The notes beneath the pieces were generated by a model. It did no database searches. It was not told the DNA's origin and saw nothing but the letters and a program-made list of their open reading frames with translations. Below, one piece after another: positions 16,585-25,860 of a stretch of 64,000 bases of DNA. This DNA is from Pedobacter sp. MR2016-24 (lineage in GTDB: Bacteria > Bacteroidota > Bacteroidia > Sphingobacteriales > Sphingobacteriaceae), in contig NZ_JAPIVO010000007.1 in the NCBI RefSeq assembly GCF_026239655.1, forward strand, positions 62,001 to 126,000, in the 5' to 3' direction. Both the position numbers and the translations under genes were made by a program. Position 1 is the stretch's first letter, and every line of letters starts with the position of its first letter.

Positions 16585-19143
16585 TCAAATATTTTCTGCC
16601 CGGAATAAATTATCTGCTGCCTGCAGTATTTTGGCTTTGAGTTTAGGATTATAACCGGGATGAGTTTTAATAAACTCCCTTACTATAGCTGCCGCTGTCT
16701 TACTCTGATAGGCGCCAAATGTAGTCTGCAACCAGGATTGCGGAAAAAAGATATCGCCCGTTACCTGTATCTCTTCCAGTAAAGCGAGACTCTTTGCCAG
16801 GTAACGAACGGATTCCTGCTGCCTTAAAGGATGGTGGAGATAATATAAGGCTGCCAGTACGTTAGATTCCTTTGTACGGTTTGACTGCTGACTAAGGCTG
16901 CTGAAAAACTGATCCCGCTGCAGCGGATCAGTTGATACGGCCGGCATTATAAATTCAAAGCGCTGTTTACGGTCAGGATTTGTAATACGACCCTTTTGCA
17001 AAATTAAAATACTTTTATCCGCATCATCCCTGACTGCCAGTGAAAGGGCGAGACTGGTAAAATCATCTTCGGTGAGTTTAATTCCTTCAGGCGCCTTCTG
17101 CGTTTTCCAGATGGTATACAAACGATCCCGCGCAGCCTTGCTGAGAAAAATATCCTGCAGGCTTTTAAATAACAGCTTCCTGTTGTTAGCGCTCTTTTGC
17201 AGCAGCATCGCCTTCCATAATACCGTTTCCAGTTCAGCAGCAATTGTCTGGCGCTGACCAGCATTGATAAACTGCCAGTATAAGGAGCTGATATATCCAG
17301 TCAGCAGTTTGATATTTAACTCCTCCTGCTCCTGCGCCAGTCCCTCGCTGAACAATTTTAACAACGCTGGCGGCTGCATCGTCTTCGCACTGAGTACACG
17401 TTCATACAATGAAATATAGGCTGTTGCGCGATGTAAAGGGCTTTTCATCGTGAACAGATGATCGGGCAATGCCGGATCCACCGGCCATTGTGCATAACCG
17501 TTCCCGGAGGAATTAAAGAGAACAAACAGGGGTTTATCTAAACCTTTAGCCTGCTCCGCATCTTGTTTAGCTGCATGCAGGTCAATGTGAACAACTTTGG
17601 TAGCATCAGGGTAAAAAAGGGTAATATCAAAAAATTGTGGCCAGATGCGATTTTTGCCATATTCTGCTTGCTGAAGGAAAGTGAATCTGGTGATTTTCCC
17701 CTGCTCATAACTGATGTGGTAATCGATCACCGGTCTGCCGGTTTCATTTACCCAGACCTTGTTCCATTGCTGAAGATCGGCCTCCGTATAACGGTCGAGG
17801 ATCCTGATGAGGTCGGGCCATGAAGCATTGCTGTTTGCAAATTTACCCAGATATTCGCGTACCCCTGCCTGAAATTTGTCTTTCCCCATTAATTGTTCCA
17901 GCTGCTGCATCATGACAGGCGCTTTGTGATAAATGATATTACCATATAGCGAGCCGGCATCTTTGAGGTTGGCGAGCGACTGACGGATGGGGTTTGCACC
18001 GCTAGTCCGATCCACCGCATAGGCTGCAGGAAAGTGGTCTACAAGAAACTTTAAATCATATGCTTCCTGACTACCTGCAGCACCTGTACTTTTATCAGCC
18101 ATGAAATTAGCGAAAACTTCTTTCATCCATACATCAGAAAACCAGCTCATGGTGACCAGGTCGCCGAACCACATATGGGCAGATTCATGTGCGATGAGGT
18201 TGTTCCGCGCATTTACCTGATCTTTTGTTGCCCCGCCATCCAAAAACAGTGTAGCCGCTTTATACTGGATCGTACCCGGGTGTTCCATCCCTCCGAACTG
18301 AAAGTCCGGGATAGCAACAAATCCGAATTTCTGAAATGGATAAGGAATGCCTGTCCAGCGCTCATAATATTGCAGTGAAGTGGTATGTATGGCAAAAATA
18401 TCTTTAATGCTATGCCTGATTTTGGCAGTATCTGTCTCCCGGTACAGAAATTCAGATTTTTTATCGTTTACGAGACCTGTTACTTCCTGGAATTTACCAG
18501 CTGCAAAAGCAAATAAATAGGTACTCAACAGATCAGAGTTTTTAAATCGGTAAGTAGTCGCGTTTTTTTCCGCCGTTTTGTCCATCAGGTCTGCATTCGC
18601 TAATGCCGACCAGTCGGACGGAATCCGGAGGCTCAGCAAATAGGTAGCCTTCAGGTCAGGCTGATCAAAACAAGGAAAAACAGTTCTTGCTCTATCGGGC
18701 ACAAACAGCGTATATAAATAATCTGCATTTCTGTTTAAAGCACCCTCTCCTGCTTCGAAAGCTATCCGCACTTCATTTCTTCCTTTTTTTAAAAATTCAG
18801 GAGGGAGGATGAGATGTTCTTCTTTGTGCGTAACCGGCACCTTTATTCCATTCACCAGCAGGCTTTTAATTTTGGCGGGATCTTCTTTAAAGTCAAGTAG
18901 TAAAGGCAGTACTGTGGCACTCAGCTCAAACGTCAAAATCTCGTTTGCCGGAACTGGCTTATTCCTTTCTGCGGGGATATCAAAATCCAGCGTATAATTG
19001 ATAGCTGAAAGTAAGGCTTTACGCGAAACCGCTAATTTGAGACTCACGCCTTTCTCTAATCCCGGATCAGTATTTATTTTATGTGATGCACAGGAGACCA
19101 GGAAAAAAAAAGATAAAAGCAGTAATTTTTGCAGATGAACCAT
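16585..19143 (-). CDS. M1 family metallopeptidase (lipoprotein)
   Basis: An 852-aa aminopeptidase-N-like zinc enzyme. The N-terminus is a lipoprotein signal with Cys18 (LVSC). The catalytic domain has the exopeptidase motif variant GGMEH (284-288) and the zinc site HESAH (319-323) with the third ligand Glu342 at the right distance; the usual WLNEGFA is WMKEVFA here. A C-terminal helical ERAP1-like domain follows. It likely degrades peptides in the periplasm or at the outer membrane for nutrition. It is divergent from the histidine kinase pair; its 3' end abuts the toxin-antitoxin operator palindrome. Confidence 0.92.
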   Translation of the reverse strand: MVHLQKLLLLSFFFLVSCASHKINTDPGLEKGVSLKLAVSRKALLSAINYTLDFDIPAERNKPVPANEILTFELSATVLPLLLDFKEDPAKIKSLLVNGIKVPVTHKEEHLILPPEFLKKGRNEVRIAFEAGEGALNRNADYLYTLFVPDRARTVFPCFDQPDLKATYLLSLRIPSDWSALANADLMDKTAEKNATTYRFKNSDLLSTYLFAFAAGKFQEVTGLVNDKKSEFLYRETDTAKIRHSIKDIFAIHTTSLQYYERWTGIPYPFQKFGFVAIPDFQFGGMEHPGTIQYKAATLFLDGGATKDQVNARNNLIAHESAHMWFGDLVTMSWFSDVWMKEVFANFMADKSTGAAGSQEAYDLKFLVDHFPAAYAVDRTSGANPIRQSLANLKDAGSLYGNIIYHKAPVMMQQLEQLMGKDKFQAGVREYLGKFANSNASWPDLIRILDRYTEADLQQWNKVWVNETGRPVIDYHISYEQGKITRFTFLQQAEYGKNRIWPQFFDITLFYPDATKVVHIDLHAAKQDAEQAKGLDKPLFVLFNSSGNGYAQWPVDPALPDHLFTMKSPLHRATAYISLYERVLSAKTMQPPALLKLFSEGLAQEQEELNIKLLTGYISSLYWQFINAGQRQTIAAELETVLWKAMLLQKSANNRKLLFKSLQDIFLSKAARDRLYTIWKTQKAPEGIKLTEDDFTSLALSLAVRDDADKSILILQKGRITNPDRKQRFEFIMPAVSTDPLQRDQFFSSLSQQSNRTKESNVLAALYYLHHPLRQQESVRYLAKSLALLEEIQVTGDIFFPQSWLQTTFGAYQSKTAAAIVREFIKTHPGYNPKLKAKILQAADNLFRAENI

Positions 19144-19215
19144 GTTGCCAATTTAATGAGATTTCGCTAAAAAATACCATATTTGCTAAAGCATAAATAA
19201 AAATACAATCCGGAA

Positions 19216-20301
19216 TTGAATCCCACGACACTAAAAAATCAGTTTGACTCTAATTTTAAAGGCTATAAGTGGCTCTTTCATATGGCATTCTGGGTAATTA
19301 TCGGCATTATTCTTTTTTACACGCTGATCAGTAGTGCGAATTCGTTAAACTATCCGCTGGAACGTTCAATTTTAGCAGGATCAACCCGATTACTGACCAT
19401 ATTTCTGTTATCCTATACTTTTTCATTTTTTGTAATGCCTGTCTACCATCAAACCAAGTTCGGTTTCTGGTGGAAGACGATACTTCTCATGCTGATCGGA
19501 TATGCGATACAGATTGCAGGATTACAACTGGTTAATCTCCATTACCCAATCAGCAGCCAGTCGGTGGACATGAGTATATGGGGGATGGCTCAGCGTTATC
19601 TGTTTACCTTTATCGCCTTATTTGGCACTTTTATCGCTTTTTGCTACTTTCTGGATATCTACGAACGGCAAAGGCAGATTCAGTTACTCTCACAGTTCAA
19701 AACAGAAAAAATTGCATTGGAGAGCAGCTTTCTGAAATCGCAGGTAAATCCGCACTTTTTATTCAACACCTTAAATAATATTTATGCATTAAGTCTGAAA
19801 AAATCAGATCAGACACCCGTCATCATAGACCGGCTGGAATCCTTACTTCACTATATGTTATACGAATGTAAAGCTGACACTGTGCTTTTAGCAGATGAAT
19901 TTACCTTTACCAACAGCTATATTGCGCTGGAAAAGCTGCGCCACAGAGAGGACCAGTGTGTAGTGAATGTGAACATTACAGGAGATGTTAACTATCAATA
20001 TATTGCGCCATTATTACTGATTAATTTCATTGAAAATGCTTTTAAACATGGGACGAAAACAAGTTTCGGTAAATCATGGATTAATATGGCGGTGAGTGTA
20101 AATTCGGAATCGATGCATTTCAACCTGCAGAACAGCAAGCCATTACATATCTCCACGAATCAGCCTATCTCAGAATATAAGGGAGGAATCGGACTTAAAA
20201 ACGTGAAAAGAAGGCTGGAAATCCTGTACCCTGGTAAACATGAACTGGAGGTAAAAAATATGAAGGATAGATTTGAGGTGAATTTAATGATAGACTTTTA
20301 A
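19216..20301 (+). CDS. LytS/YehU-type sensor histidine kinase
   Basis: A 361-aa membrane histidine kinase of the His_kinase family (PF06580). About four transmembrane segments (residues 20-145) are followed by a short coiled coil and the catalytic region: phosphoacceptor motif QVNPHFLFNTLNNIY (His180), N-box INFIENAFKHG and G-box GGIGLKNVKRRL, all intact. The start is TTG, since an in-frame stop lies just upstream and no earlier ATG is available. Such kinases usually pair with a LytR-type response regulator, but none is adjacent; instead a second, degenerate kinase follows after 2 bp. Confidence 0.85.
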   Translation: MNPTTLKNQFDSNFKGYKWLFHMAFWVIIGIILFYTLISSANSLNYPLERSILAGSTRLLTIFLLSYTFSFFVMPVYHQTKFGFWWKTILLMLIGYAIQIAGLQLVNLHYPISSQSVDMSIWGMAQRYLFTFIALFGTFIAFCYFLDIYERQRQIQLLSQFKTEKIALESSFLKSQVNPHFLFNTLNNIYALSLKKSDQTPVIIDRLESLLHYMLYECKADTVLLADEFTFTNSYIALEKLRHREDQCVVNVNITGDVNYQYIAPLLLINFIENAFKHGTKTSFGKSWINMAVSVNSESMHFNLQNSKPLHISTNQPISEYKGGIGLKNVKRRLEILYPGKHELEVKNMKDRFEVNLMIDF

Positions 20302-20303
20302 GC

Positions 20304-21380
20304 GTGAGCACTTTCGTACAACAGGAAATCAACAACAGAAACCGATGGGTTTATTTTACCAGAGGCCGATGGATTGCTCATGCCCTATACTGGGCCTGGG
20401 TTTTGTTTTTCGGTACTCTTGGGCGATTAGAACAACCAATTACGCCATCAGTAATCTTTGTAAACTTTTTCCTGGCCAATCTGCATATTGCTGTATTTTT
20501 CTACCTATATTGTCTTTACCTGATCCCCTATTTTTTTAAAAGGAACAAAAACACACAATTCTGGTTGTTGTTGCTCCTCATTTTCTTTCTGTTACCTGTT
20601 TCAGATACATTTTTTAATTTAACTTATCTCAATAACTACATGCCGGCAGATGAGCGCTTACCTACAGATTTCTGGCCGGCCTATCTGAATACAACTTATC
20701 TCTACTTAGGCAATTTCATGCTCTTTAGTATGATGCTCTTTTTCATGGAGAAAAATGAAGAAAATAATTTGGTGGTGGAGCTGGAGCAGGAGAAAAAAGC
20801 AATAGAACTGGTCAAACTTGACCTGCTCAAAACAAATATCAGTCCGGATTTTATGATGCGCTCTTTATCACAGTTAAAAAGGGCAGCGACCGTTCCTGAA
20901 CCCTATACGCCGGAATCAATAATTACATTTTCTGAATTGCTGCGCTACCGTTTATACCGGGGTAAACAACAGCAAACACCTCTTAGTGAAGAAATTGAAG
21001 CTTTAAAAACATTCATCAATTTTATTAATTACGATCAGTTACACAATAACCTAAAAGCAGATTTGCAGATAACTGGTGATCCTGCCGGCAAAGATGTTGC
21101 AGCACTGGCACTAATCAATGTACTGGAACCTTTCTGTAAAGTTATTCCCGATGAGGCGGCCGACTTAAAGCTCAGCATACAGATTTTAACAGCGACCTTA
21201 CTGTTGACGATCCGCTATGACAAAACCGCAGGCGAGGCATTGGTGGCTGACCTCAAACAATATGGACAAGATTATATCGATCTGTATGGCAGCACCGTAC
21301 TGTTTAACTTTGAAAACTGCGACGATGCCACCTGTAAGATTGAGATGACCCTGCCGTTGCTGTTGAATGATGGCCACTAA
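20304..21380 (+). CDS. Degenerate LytS-type histidine kinase homologue (pseudokinase)
   Basis: A 358-aa paralogue-like protein with the same layout: several membrane segments (residues 25-147), coiled coil, then a His_kinase-like region. The phosphoacceptor motif reads NISPDFMMRSLSQL, so the invariant His is Asp182. The N-box (LALINVLEPFCKV) has lost its asparagine and the glycine-rich ATP lid is absent. The frame is intact without stops, so it is not simply a decayed gene. It starts with GTG two bases after the stop of the active kinase, so translation is probably coupled. It may form a heterodimer with, and regulate, the upstream kinase; this is inference. Confidence 0.7.
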   Translation: MSTFVQQEINNRNRWVYFTRGRWIAHALYWAWVLFFGTLGRLEQPITPSVIFVNFFLANLHIAVFFYLYCLYLIPYFFKRNKNTQFWLLLLLIFFLLPVSDTFFNLTYLNNYMPADERLPTDFWPAYLNTTYLYLGNFMLFSMMLFFMEKNEENNLVVELEQEKKAIELVKLDLLKTNISPDFMMRSLSQLKRAATVPEPYTPESIITFSELLRYRLYRGKQQQTPLSEEIEALKTFINFINYDQLHNNLKADLQITGDPAGKDVAALALINVLEPFCKVIPDEAADLKLSIQILTATLLLTIRYDKTAGEALVADLKQYGQDYIDLYGSTVLFNFENCDDATCKIEMTLPLLLNDGH

Positions 21381-21455
21381 AATCAGCAGATCCGGGATTC
21401 CCTGCGGAGGATATTGTTGTTCCAAGCGGAGGAATTAAAGCTGTATGGATCACCC

Positions 21456-22529
21456 TTAAATCAGGGGATTCAGCTGATCAGGATAAAGGCAGGTGCGGAA
21501 CATCTTGTCAAATCCATATACCTTCAATTTCTTGCCGATCACTACAATTTTAGTCTCCCTGATTTCATCCGGCAGCCAGGTTTCGCCTATGGTAATGGCC
21601 AGCGATTTACCGACGGTCTGCAATACGATACGACTTTGGAACTCATGACTGTAAATAATCCCCTTCACACGATATACATTAGCCGATTGCGCAATCAGGA
21701 AAACCATCATACGGTATTCCAGTTCCTGTATATCCATACTCTCTTTATACTTTAGCAGAATAGTTTCAATATCGCTATGCTCGTGGCGATGATGTGAAGA
21801 CGATGAAGCAATGATGGTTCGCGTTTCATCTGTATGGTTACTTAAGCTGAACACGCCTTTTGGTGTAACTACGGGCTTCGGATTACTGTAGAAATTAGCG
21901 AAACGTTCCCTGGCGAACATTTTTCTGATCTGGAAATCCTGTTGCGTACCAATCAGCGTTTCTGCAAAAGGATTGATCGTTTTCAGCACTGCCTGCACTT
22001 CTGTAACATAGGCGGCACTCACCTGCTCTACTTTATTCAGCAGAATAATATCGCTGAAAGCGATTTGCTGAATGGCTTCAGGACGCTCTTTTAACTGATC
22101 TTCGATGAGCTCCGCATCAACAATACAAATTACCCGTTTCAACTGAAAGCCGCGCTTTACCTGGTCACTCGTCAAAAATGGATGTGCAATATTGGCAGGA
22201 TCCGCAATACCTGTTGCCTCAATAATCAGATGATCCCAGGAATCCCTTCTCTCCCATAAACTATTCAGCAAATCATAAAGGTTATCATTCAGCGTACAGC
22301 ATAAACATCCGTTATTGAGCTCCATGATATCATCCTCACCTTTAATGATCAATCCGGCATCGATACTCTCCTCACCAATCTCGTTTTCAATGATGGCAAA
22401 CCGGGTATCTTTTTTCCCCGCAATCATCGCATTTAATATTGTTGTTTTTCCTGCGCCCAGAAATCCGGTGAGCAATGTTACTTCTTTGGCCTTCATATAT
22501 TTTTTGATTTGCGCACACTTATACTCCAT
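21456..22529 (-). CDS. CobW/COG0523 family GTP-binding metallochaperone
   Basis: A 357-aa G3E GTPase. The P-loop is GFLGAGKTT (residues 22-30), the metal-binding CxCC motif is GCLCC (Cys75, 77, 78), and the GTPase motifs IEATGIADP and LLNKVEQV follow; the C-terminal CobW_C domain is present. A His-rich stretch (HHRHEH) joins the domains. COG0523 proteins deliver or handle zinc, cobalt or other metals; the metal here is unclear, and this gene is 28 kb from the cobalamin locus. An alternative start at 22496 (MKAKEVTLLTGF) would match the family better; neither start has a convincing ribosome site. Confidence 0.88.
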   Translation of the reverse strand: MEYKCAQIKKYMKAKEVTLLTGFLGAGKTTILNAMIAGKKDTRFAIIENEIGEESIDAGLIIKGEDDIMELNNGCLCCTLNDNLYDLLNSLWERRDSWDHLIIEATGIADPANIAHPFLTSDQVKRGFQLKRVICIVDAELIEDQLKERPEAIQQIAFSDIILLNKVEQVSAAYVTEVQAVLKTINPFAETLIGTQQDFQIRKMFARERFANFYSNPKPVVTPKGVFSLSNHTDETRTIIASSSSHHRHEHSDIETILLKYKESMDIQELEYRMMVFLIAQSANVYRVKGIIYSHEFQSRIVLQTVGKSLAITIGETWLPDEIRETKIVVIGKKLKVYGFDKMFRTCLYPDQLNPLI

Positions 22530-22676
22530 ATAAAATTAGCAAGATTGATCAGTTTTAATGCTGTGCAGCCTTCTTCCATTATAAAATTTCCCGGTATATT
22601 TTTTTTAAAAATTGTACAAATACCGTAGATTGCCCAGCAAATATAAGCAAATGCAATACTGTTGCGAATATTTTAT

Positions 22677-22684
22677 TATGTTTG
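22677..22684 (+). promoter_or_regulatory. -7 element of the C1 peptidase gene (TATGTTTG)
   Basis: TATGTTTG fits the Bacteroidota -7 consensus and lies 20 bp before the ATG, giving a very short leader. A TTG occurs upstream but at a spacing too short for a canonical -33 box. Confidence 0.4.
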
Positions 22685-22704
22685 AATATTAATTAACACA
22701 CAAA

Positions 22705-23901
22705 ATGACTAAACAATTCTTGAAACCATTGGTCCTTGCCTCAGGACTAATGATGACTGTTACTTTTGGCTATGCCCAGGACAACCTGGTTAACTCCCTT
22801 AAAAACAATCAGTCTGCTAACAGTACCGCGGGATTTAAATTCACAGAGCTGATTAACCTTGAAAACACACCTGTAAAAAATCAGGGCTCTTCAGGAACCT
22901 GCTGGAGTTATTCTACCAATTCTTTCCTGGAATCTGAAATGATCCGTATGGGTAAGGAGCCGGTAGCTTTATCTGAAATATTTTCCGCACGCAATGCCTA
23001 TGTGGAAAAAGGTAAAAACTATGTGCGCATGCATGGCGCCGTAACTTTGGGCGACGGTGGTGCACTGCATGATGTGATCAATATGTTCAGACTATACGGT
23101 GCAATGCCGCAAATCAACTATACCGGACTAAACTACGGTACAAAAACAAACAAATTCGCTGAAATGGGCGGCCTGACCAGTGGTTTCCTTGAAGCAATCG
23201 TCAAAAACCCAAATGGAACACTTACGCCAAACTGGTTAAAAGCCTACACGGCTATCCTCGACTCTTACCTGGGTGAAGTGCCAAAAAATTTCGACTATAA
23301 AGGCAAAAGCTACACACCACAGTCATTTGCTAAAGATGTTGTGGGCATCAATCCGGACGAATATGTAGAGCTTTCCTCATTTAACGATCACCCTTACTAT
23401 AGCAAATTCACCCTGCTGGTACCAGACAACTGGTCATTTGATCAGGTATACAATGTACAGGTAAATGAAATTACCGACATCATTGACAACGCACTTAAAA
23501 AAGGATACTCCGTAGCATGGGCGACAGATGTAAGTGAAAAATCATTCTCTTATAAAAACGGAGTAGCTTTCGTACCGGCAAAACCATTCGATGAAATGAC
23601 TCCCCAGGAAACCGCTAACCTGTTCAGTGATCCGCAACCAGAAATGGAAATTACAGCAGCAAACCGTCAGCTTGCATTTGATAACTATCAGACCACAGAC
23701 GATCATGGTATGCACATCGTTGGACTTGCAAAAGACCAAAATGGTAAAGAATATTACATTGTAAAAAACTCATGGGGTGCAACAAACGATTACAAAGGCT
23801 ACCTGTACGTCACTAAAAACTATGTAAAATATAAAACAACCGCCTTCCTGCTAAACAAAGGCGGTATCCCTTCAGCTATCAGCAAAAAACTAGGCCTCTA
23901 G
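22705..23901 (+). CDS. Secreted C1 (papain/bleomycin hydrolase-like) cysteine peptidase
   Basis: A 398-aa peptidase of the PepC/bleomycin hydrolase branch of family C1. The signal peptide ends near residue 25 (GYAQ). The catalytic residues are visible: oxyanion Gln60 and Cys66 in KNQGSSGTCWSYS, the His in DDHGMHIVG (about 334), and Asn355 in VKNSWGA. Export distinguishes it from the cytoplasmic aminopeptidase C of lactic acid bacteria; Bacteroidota often carry such secreted versions. It is a single gene with its own promoter element and a clear terminator. Confidence 0.92.
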   Translation: MTKQFLKPLVLASGLMMTVTFGYAQDNLVNSLKNNQSANSTAGFKFTELINLENTPVKNQGSSGTCWSYSTNSFLESEMIRMGKEPVALSEIFSARNAYVEKGKNYVRMHGAVTLGDGGALHDVINMFRLYGAMPQINYTGLNYGTKTNKFAEMGGLTSGFLEAIVKNPNGTLTPNWLKAYTAILDSYLGEVPKNFDYKGKSYTPQSFAKDVVGINPDEYVELSSFNDHPYYSKFTLLVPDNWSFDQVYNVQVNEITDIIDNALKKGYSVAWATDVSEKSFSYKNGVAFVPAKPFDEMTPQETANLFSDPQPEMEITAANRQLAFDNYQTTDDHGMHIVGLAKDQNGKEYYIVKNSWGATNDYKGYLYVTKNYVKYKTTAFLLNKGGIPSAISKKLGL

Positions 23902-23930
23902 GCAAACAGCTATACAGATGCGAATCAACA

Positions 23931-23960
23931 AGCCGGTAAATTGTATGTTTACCGGCTTTT
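23931..23960 (+). terminator. Intrinsic terminator of the C1 peptidase gene
   Basis: A perfect 10-bp stem (AGCCGGTAAA with TTTACCGGCT), seven-base loop, followed by a T-run, 30 bp after the stop codon. Confidence 0.85.
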
Positions 23961-24033
23961 CTCCCCACGACTGAGTTGAAATAGCGATTCTCCTGACAAA
24001 GCAACCCAGTCTCCACCCAATCAGCATACGCAT

Positions 24034-24118
24034 AAAAAAACAGGTCTGCTATTTTTCGACCTTCTATGTTTTGCGCAGCAAAAGATAGGCAGGCGAAAAA
24101 TAGCAGACCTGTTTTTTT
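24034..24118. terminator. 85-nt bidirectional hairpin between convergent genes
   Basis: Two perfect 25-bp arms (24034-24058 and 24094-24118) start with seven A and end with seven T, so either strand yields a stem with a U-tract. The 35-nt loop itself folds further (CTATGTTTTGC against GCAAAAGATAG), so nearly the whole element is a hairpin. It sits between the C1 peptidase gene and the convergent thioesterase gene and can stop both. It shares layout and sequence pieces with the hairpin at 54206-54288. Confidence 0.75.
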
Positions 24119-24129
24119 ATCAGTACTAT

Positions 24130-24516
24130 CTATTTTAAAATCTTAGTTGGTTTTTTATGCTCGTCAATTGCGACGAAGGAGAACTCCCCACTAACCGCCT
24201 TCTCTCTATCCTCAGAATACATCTGCTCCACAAAAATCTCCACTCTCACCTTCATGCTTGTCGTCCCGATATGACTGATACTACCTATCAGCTCTACAAT
24301 TGTACCTGCCGGAATAGGATGATTAAAATCTATTCTGTCACTACTTACGGTCACCATACGCTGCCTGCTGAACCTCGTTGCTGTAATAAATGCAACCTCA
24401 TCCATCAGCATCATTGCTGTGCCTCCAAAAAGTGTGTCATAATGATTTGTCGTATTAGGGAATACGGCTTTAAAAATACGGGTCTCAGACGCTTTGATCT
24501 TTTCTTCTACTGTCAT
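24130..24516 (-). CDS. Acyl-CoA thioesterase (hotdog fold, YciA/BACH-like)
   Basis: A 128-aa single hotdog-domain thioesterase. It shows the family signature FPNTTNHYDTLFGGTAMMLMDEVAFITATR with catalytic Asp region, and DFNHPIPAGTIVELIGSISHIG followed by VRVEIFVE. It likely hydrolyses acyl-CoA in the cytoplasm. The length is normal for YciA-type proteins. It is a single gene ending at the bidirectional hairpin. Confidence 0.9.
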   Translation of the reverse strand: MTVEEKIKASETRIFKAVFPNTTNHYDTLFGGTAMMLMDEVAFITATRFSRQRMVTVSSDRIDFNHPIPAGTIVELIGSISHIGTTSMKVRVEIFVEQMYSEDREKAVSGEFSFVAIDEHKKPTKILK

Positions 24517-24540
24517 TTTACAAATAAGGATATCGTTTAA

Positions 24541-24577
24541 AAAAAAGCAGGCGGAACATTGGGTGCCCGCCTGCTTT
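24541..24577 (-). terminator. Intrinsic terminator of the aldo/keto reductase gene
   Basis: Perfect 11-bp stem (24544-24554 with 24567-24577, AAAGCAGGCGG/CCGCCTGCTTT), 12-base loop, T-run on the minus strand, 17 bp after the reductase stop. Confidence 0.85.
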
Positions 24578-24594
24578 GAGGTTACAAAGATATC

Positions 24595-25587
24595 TTATTT
24601 TTTAAGGATCTGTTCTATATCCTGAAGCTCTTCAGTAGTAAATAAAAGACGGTCCAGGCATTTTATCGAATCTGCTAACTGGTCTGGCCTGCTCGCACCA
24701 ACAAGTACTGACGTTACGGTTTCATGGCGTAAAACCCATGACAGCGCCATTTGTGCGAGAGTCTGACCACGTTCAACAGCTATTGCATTTAAGGCATTCA
24801 GTTGCTGTAATACTTTTTCAGTGATCTGATTTTCCTGCAGGGCACCATGAGATTTTGCCGCTCTGGAATCTGCAGGAACGCCATGTAAGTATTTATCAGT
24901 CAGCAGTCCCTGTGCAAGCGGAGAAAAAGGAATACATCCTACCCCCTCCTTACCCAGAAGATCCAGTAAACCATTTTCTACCCATCTTTCAAACATGGAA
25001 TATTTGGGCTGATGGATTAAACAAGGTGTTCCCAGATCTTTAAGTATCGCAATCGCCTTTGCTGCCTCAGGCGCTGCATAATTGGAGATCCCGGCATATA
25101 AAGCTTTTCCCTGACGCACAATCAGATCCAGTGCTGCCATCGTTTCTTCCAGCGGAGTTTCAGGATCTGGTCTGTGGTGATAAAAAATATCAACATAATC
25201 CAGGCCCATCCGTTTAAGACTCTGGTCTAAACTGGATACCAGGTATTTTTTAGATCCCCAATCTCCATATGGTCCATCCCACATGGTGTATCCCGCTTTT
25301 GATGAAATAATCAGTTCGTCACGGTATGACTGGAAGTCCTGTTTTAAAATACGTCCGAAATTTTCTTCAGCGGAACCCGGAGGAGGCCCGTAATTATTAG
25401 CAAGGTCAAAATGCGTAATTCCGCTATCGAAAGCCAGCCTGATAATATTCCTGGAATTTTCCAGCTGATCTACGTGTCCGAAATTATGCCATAAGCCAAG
25501 AGAGACAGCCGATAATTTTAATCCACTGTTACCACAGCGGCGATAGGTCATTTCTTTATAACGATTAGCACTGGCAATATAATTCAT
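24595..25587 (-). CDS. Aldo/keto reductase (YghZ/GprA-like)
   Basis: A 330-aa TIM-barrel oxidoreductase close to the L-glyceraldehyde-3-phosphate reductase YghZ. Motifs are YRRCGNSGLKLSAVSLGLWHNFG, the catalytic-Asp/Tyr region ITHFDLANNYGPPPGSAEE, the Lys in IISSKAGYTMWDGPYGDWGS, and the His in VDIFYHHRPDPETPLEE. It uses NADPH to reduce aldehydes in the cytoplasm. It stands alone with its own terminator; nothing adjacent suggests a specific pathway. Confidence 0.92.
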   Translation of the reverse strand: MNYIASANRYKEMTYRRCGNSGLKLSAVSLGLWHNFGHVDQLENSRNIIRLAFDSGITHFDLANNYGPPPGSAEENFGRILKQDFQSYRDELIISSKAGYTMWDGPYGDWGSKKYLVSSLDQSLKRMGLDYVDIFYHHRPDPETPLEETMAALDLIVRQGKALYAGISNYAAPEAAKAIAILKDLGTPCLIHQPKYSMFERWVENGLLDLLGKEGVGCIPFSPLAQGLLTDKYLHGVPADSRAAKSHGALQENQITEKVLQQLNALNAIAVERGQTLAQMALSWVLRHETVTSVLVGASRPDQLADSIKCLDRLLFTTEELQDIEQILKK

Positions 25588-25601
25588 AGGAATGGTTTAA
25601 A

Positions 25602-25637
25602 TAAAAAGAGGCATATCAAATGAGATCTGACATGCCT
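25602..25637 (-). terminator. Terminator of the histone H1-like gene
   Basis: On the minus strand, arms at 25628-25637 and 25609-25618 (AGGCATGTCA/TGATATGCCT, one mismatch) are followed by a five-T run, about 20 bp after the stop. Confidence 0.65.
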
Positions 25638-25659
25638 TCTTCTTGGTTAGGTTGAAATA

Positions 25660-25839
25660 CTATTTACCTGAATTTTTCTTTTCAGTTACTTCAGTACGGA
25701 TGTCCTGAGCAAGAACTTTTAAATCCTGCATTGCTTTACGTACTCTCGTACCAGCAGCACTGTTGCCAGCATTGTAAAATTTCTCTGCATCAGCCTCTAC
25801 CGAAGATAGCAGTTCTTTTAATTTTGTAAATTTTTCCAT
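25660..25839 (-). CDS. Histone H1-like DNA-associated small protein
   Basis: A 59-aa protein of the Bacteroidota histone H1/Hc1-like group: MEKFTKLKELLSSVEADAEK, then FYNAGNSAAGTRVRKAMQDL and a lysine-rich end (VTEKKNSGK). These basic helical proteins are annotated as chromatin-like; their function is poorly known. The open frame extends 21 codons upstream to 25902, but the conserved family start is the ATG at 25839 and a good promoter lies inside that extension (25861-25890), so the short form is right. Confidence 0.88.
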   Translation of the reverse strand: MEKFTKLKELLSSVEADAEKFYNAGNSAAGTRVRKAMQDLKVLAQDIRTEVTEKKNSGK

Positions 25840-25860
25840 GTTTAAATTTTTATTAGCTCC

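Noticed and set aside
21456..22529. COG0523 GTPase as part of the cobalamin pathway (CobW)
   Set aside because: It is 28 kb from the cob genes and the aerobic CobN system it would serve is not seen; COG0523 proteins handle several metals.
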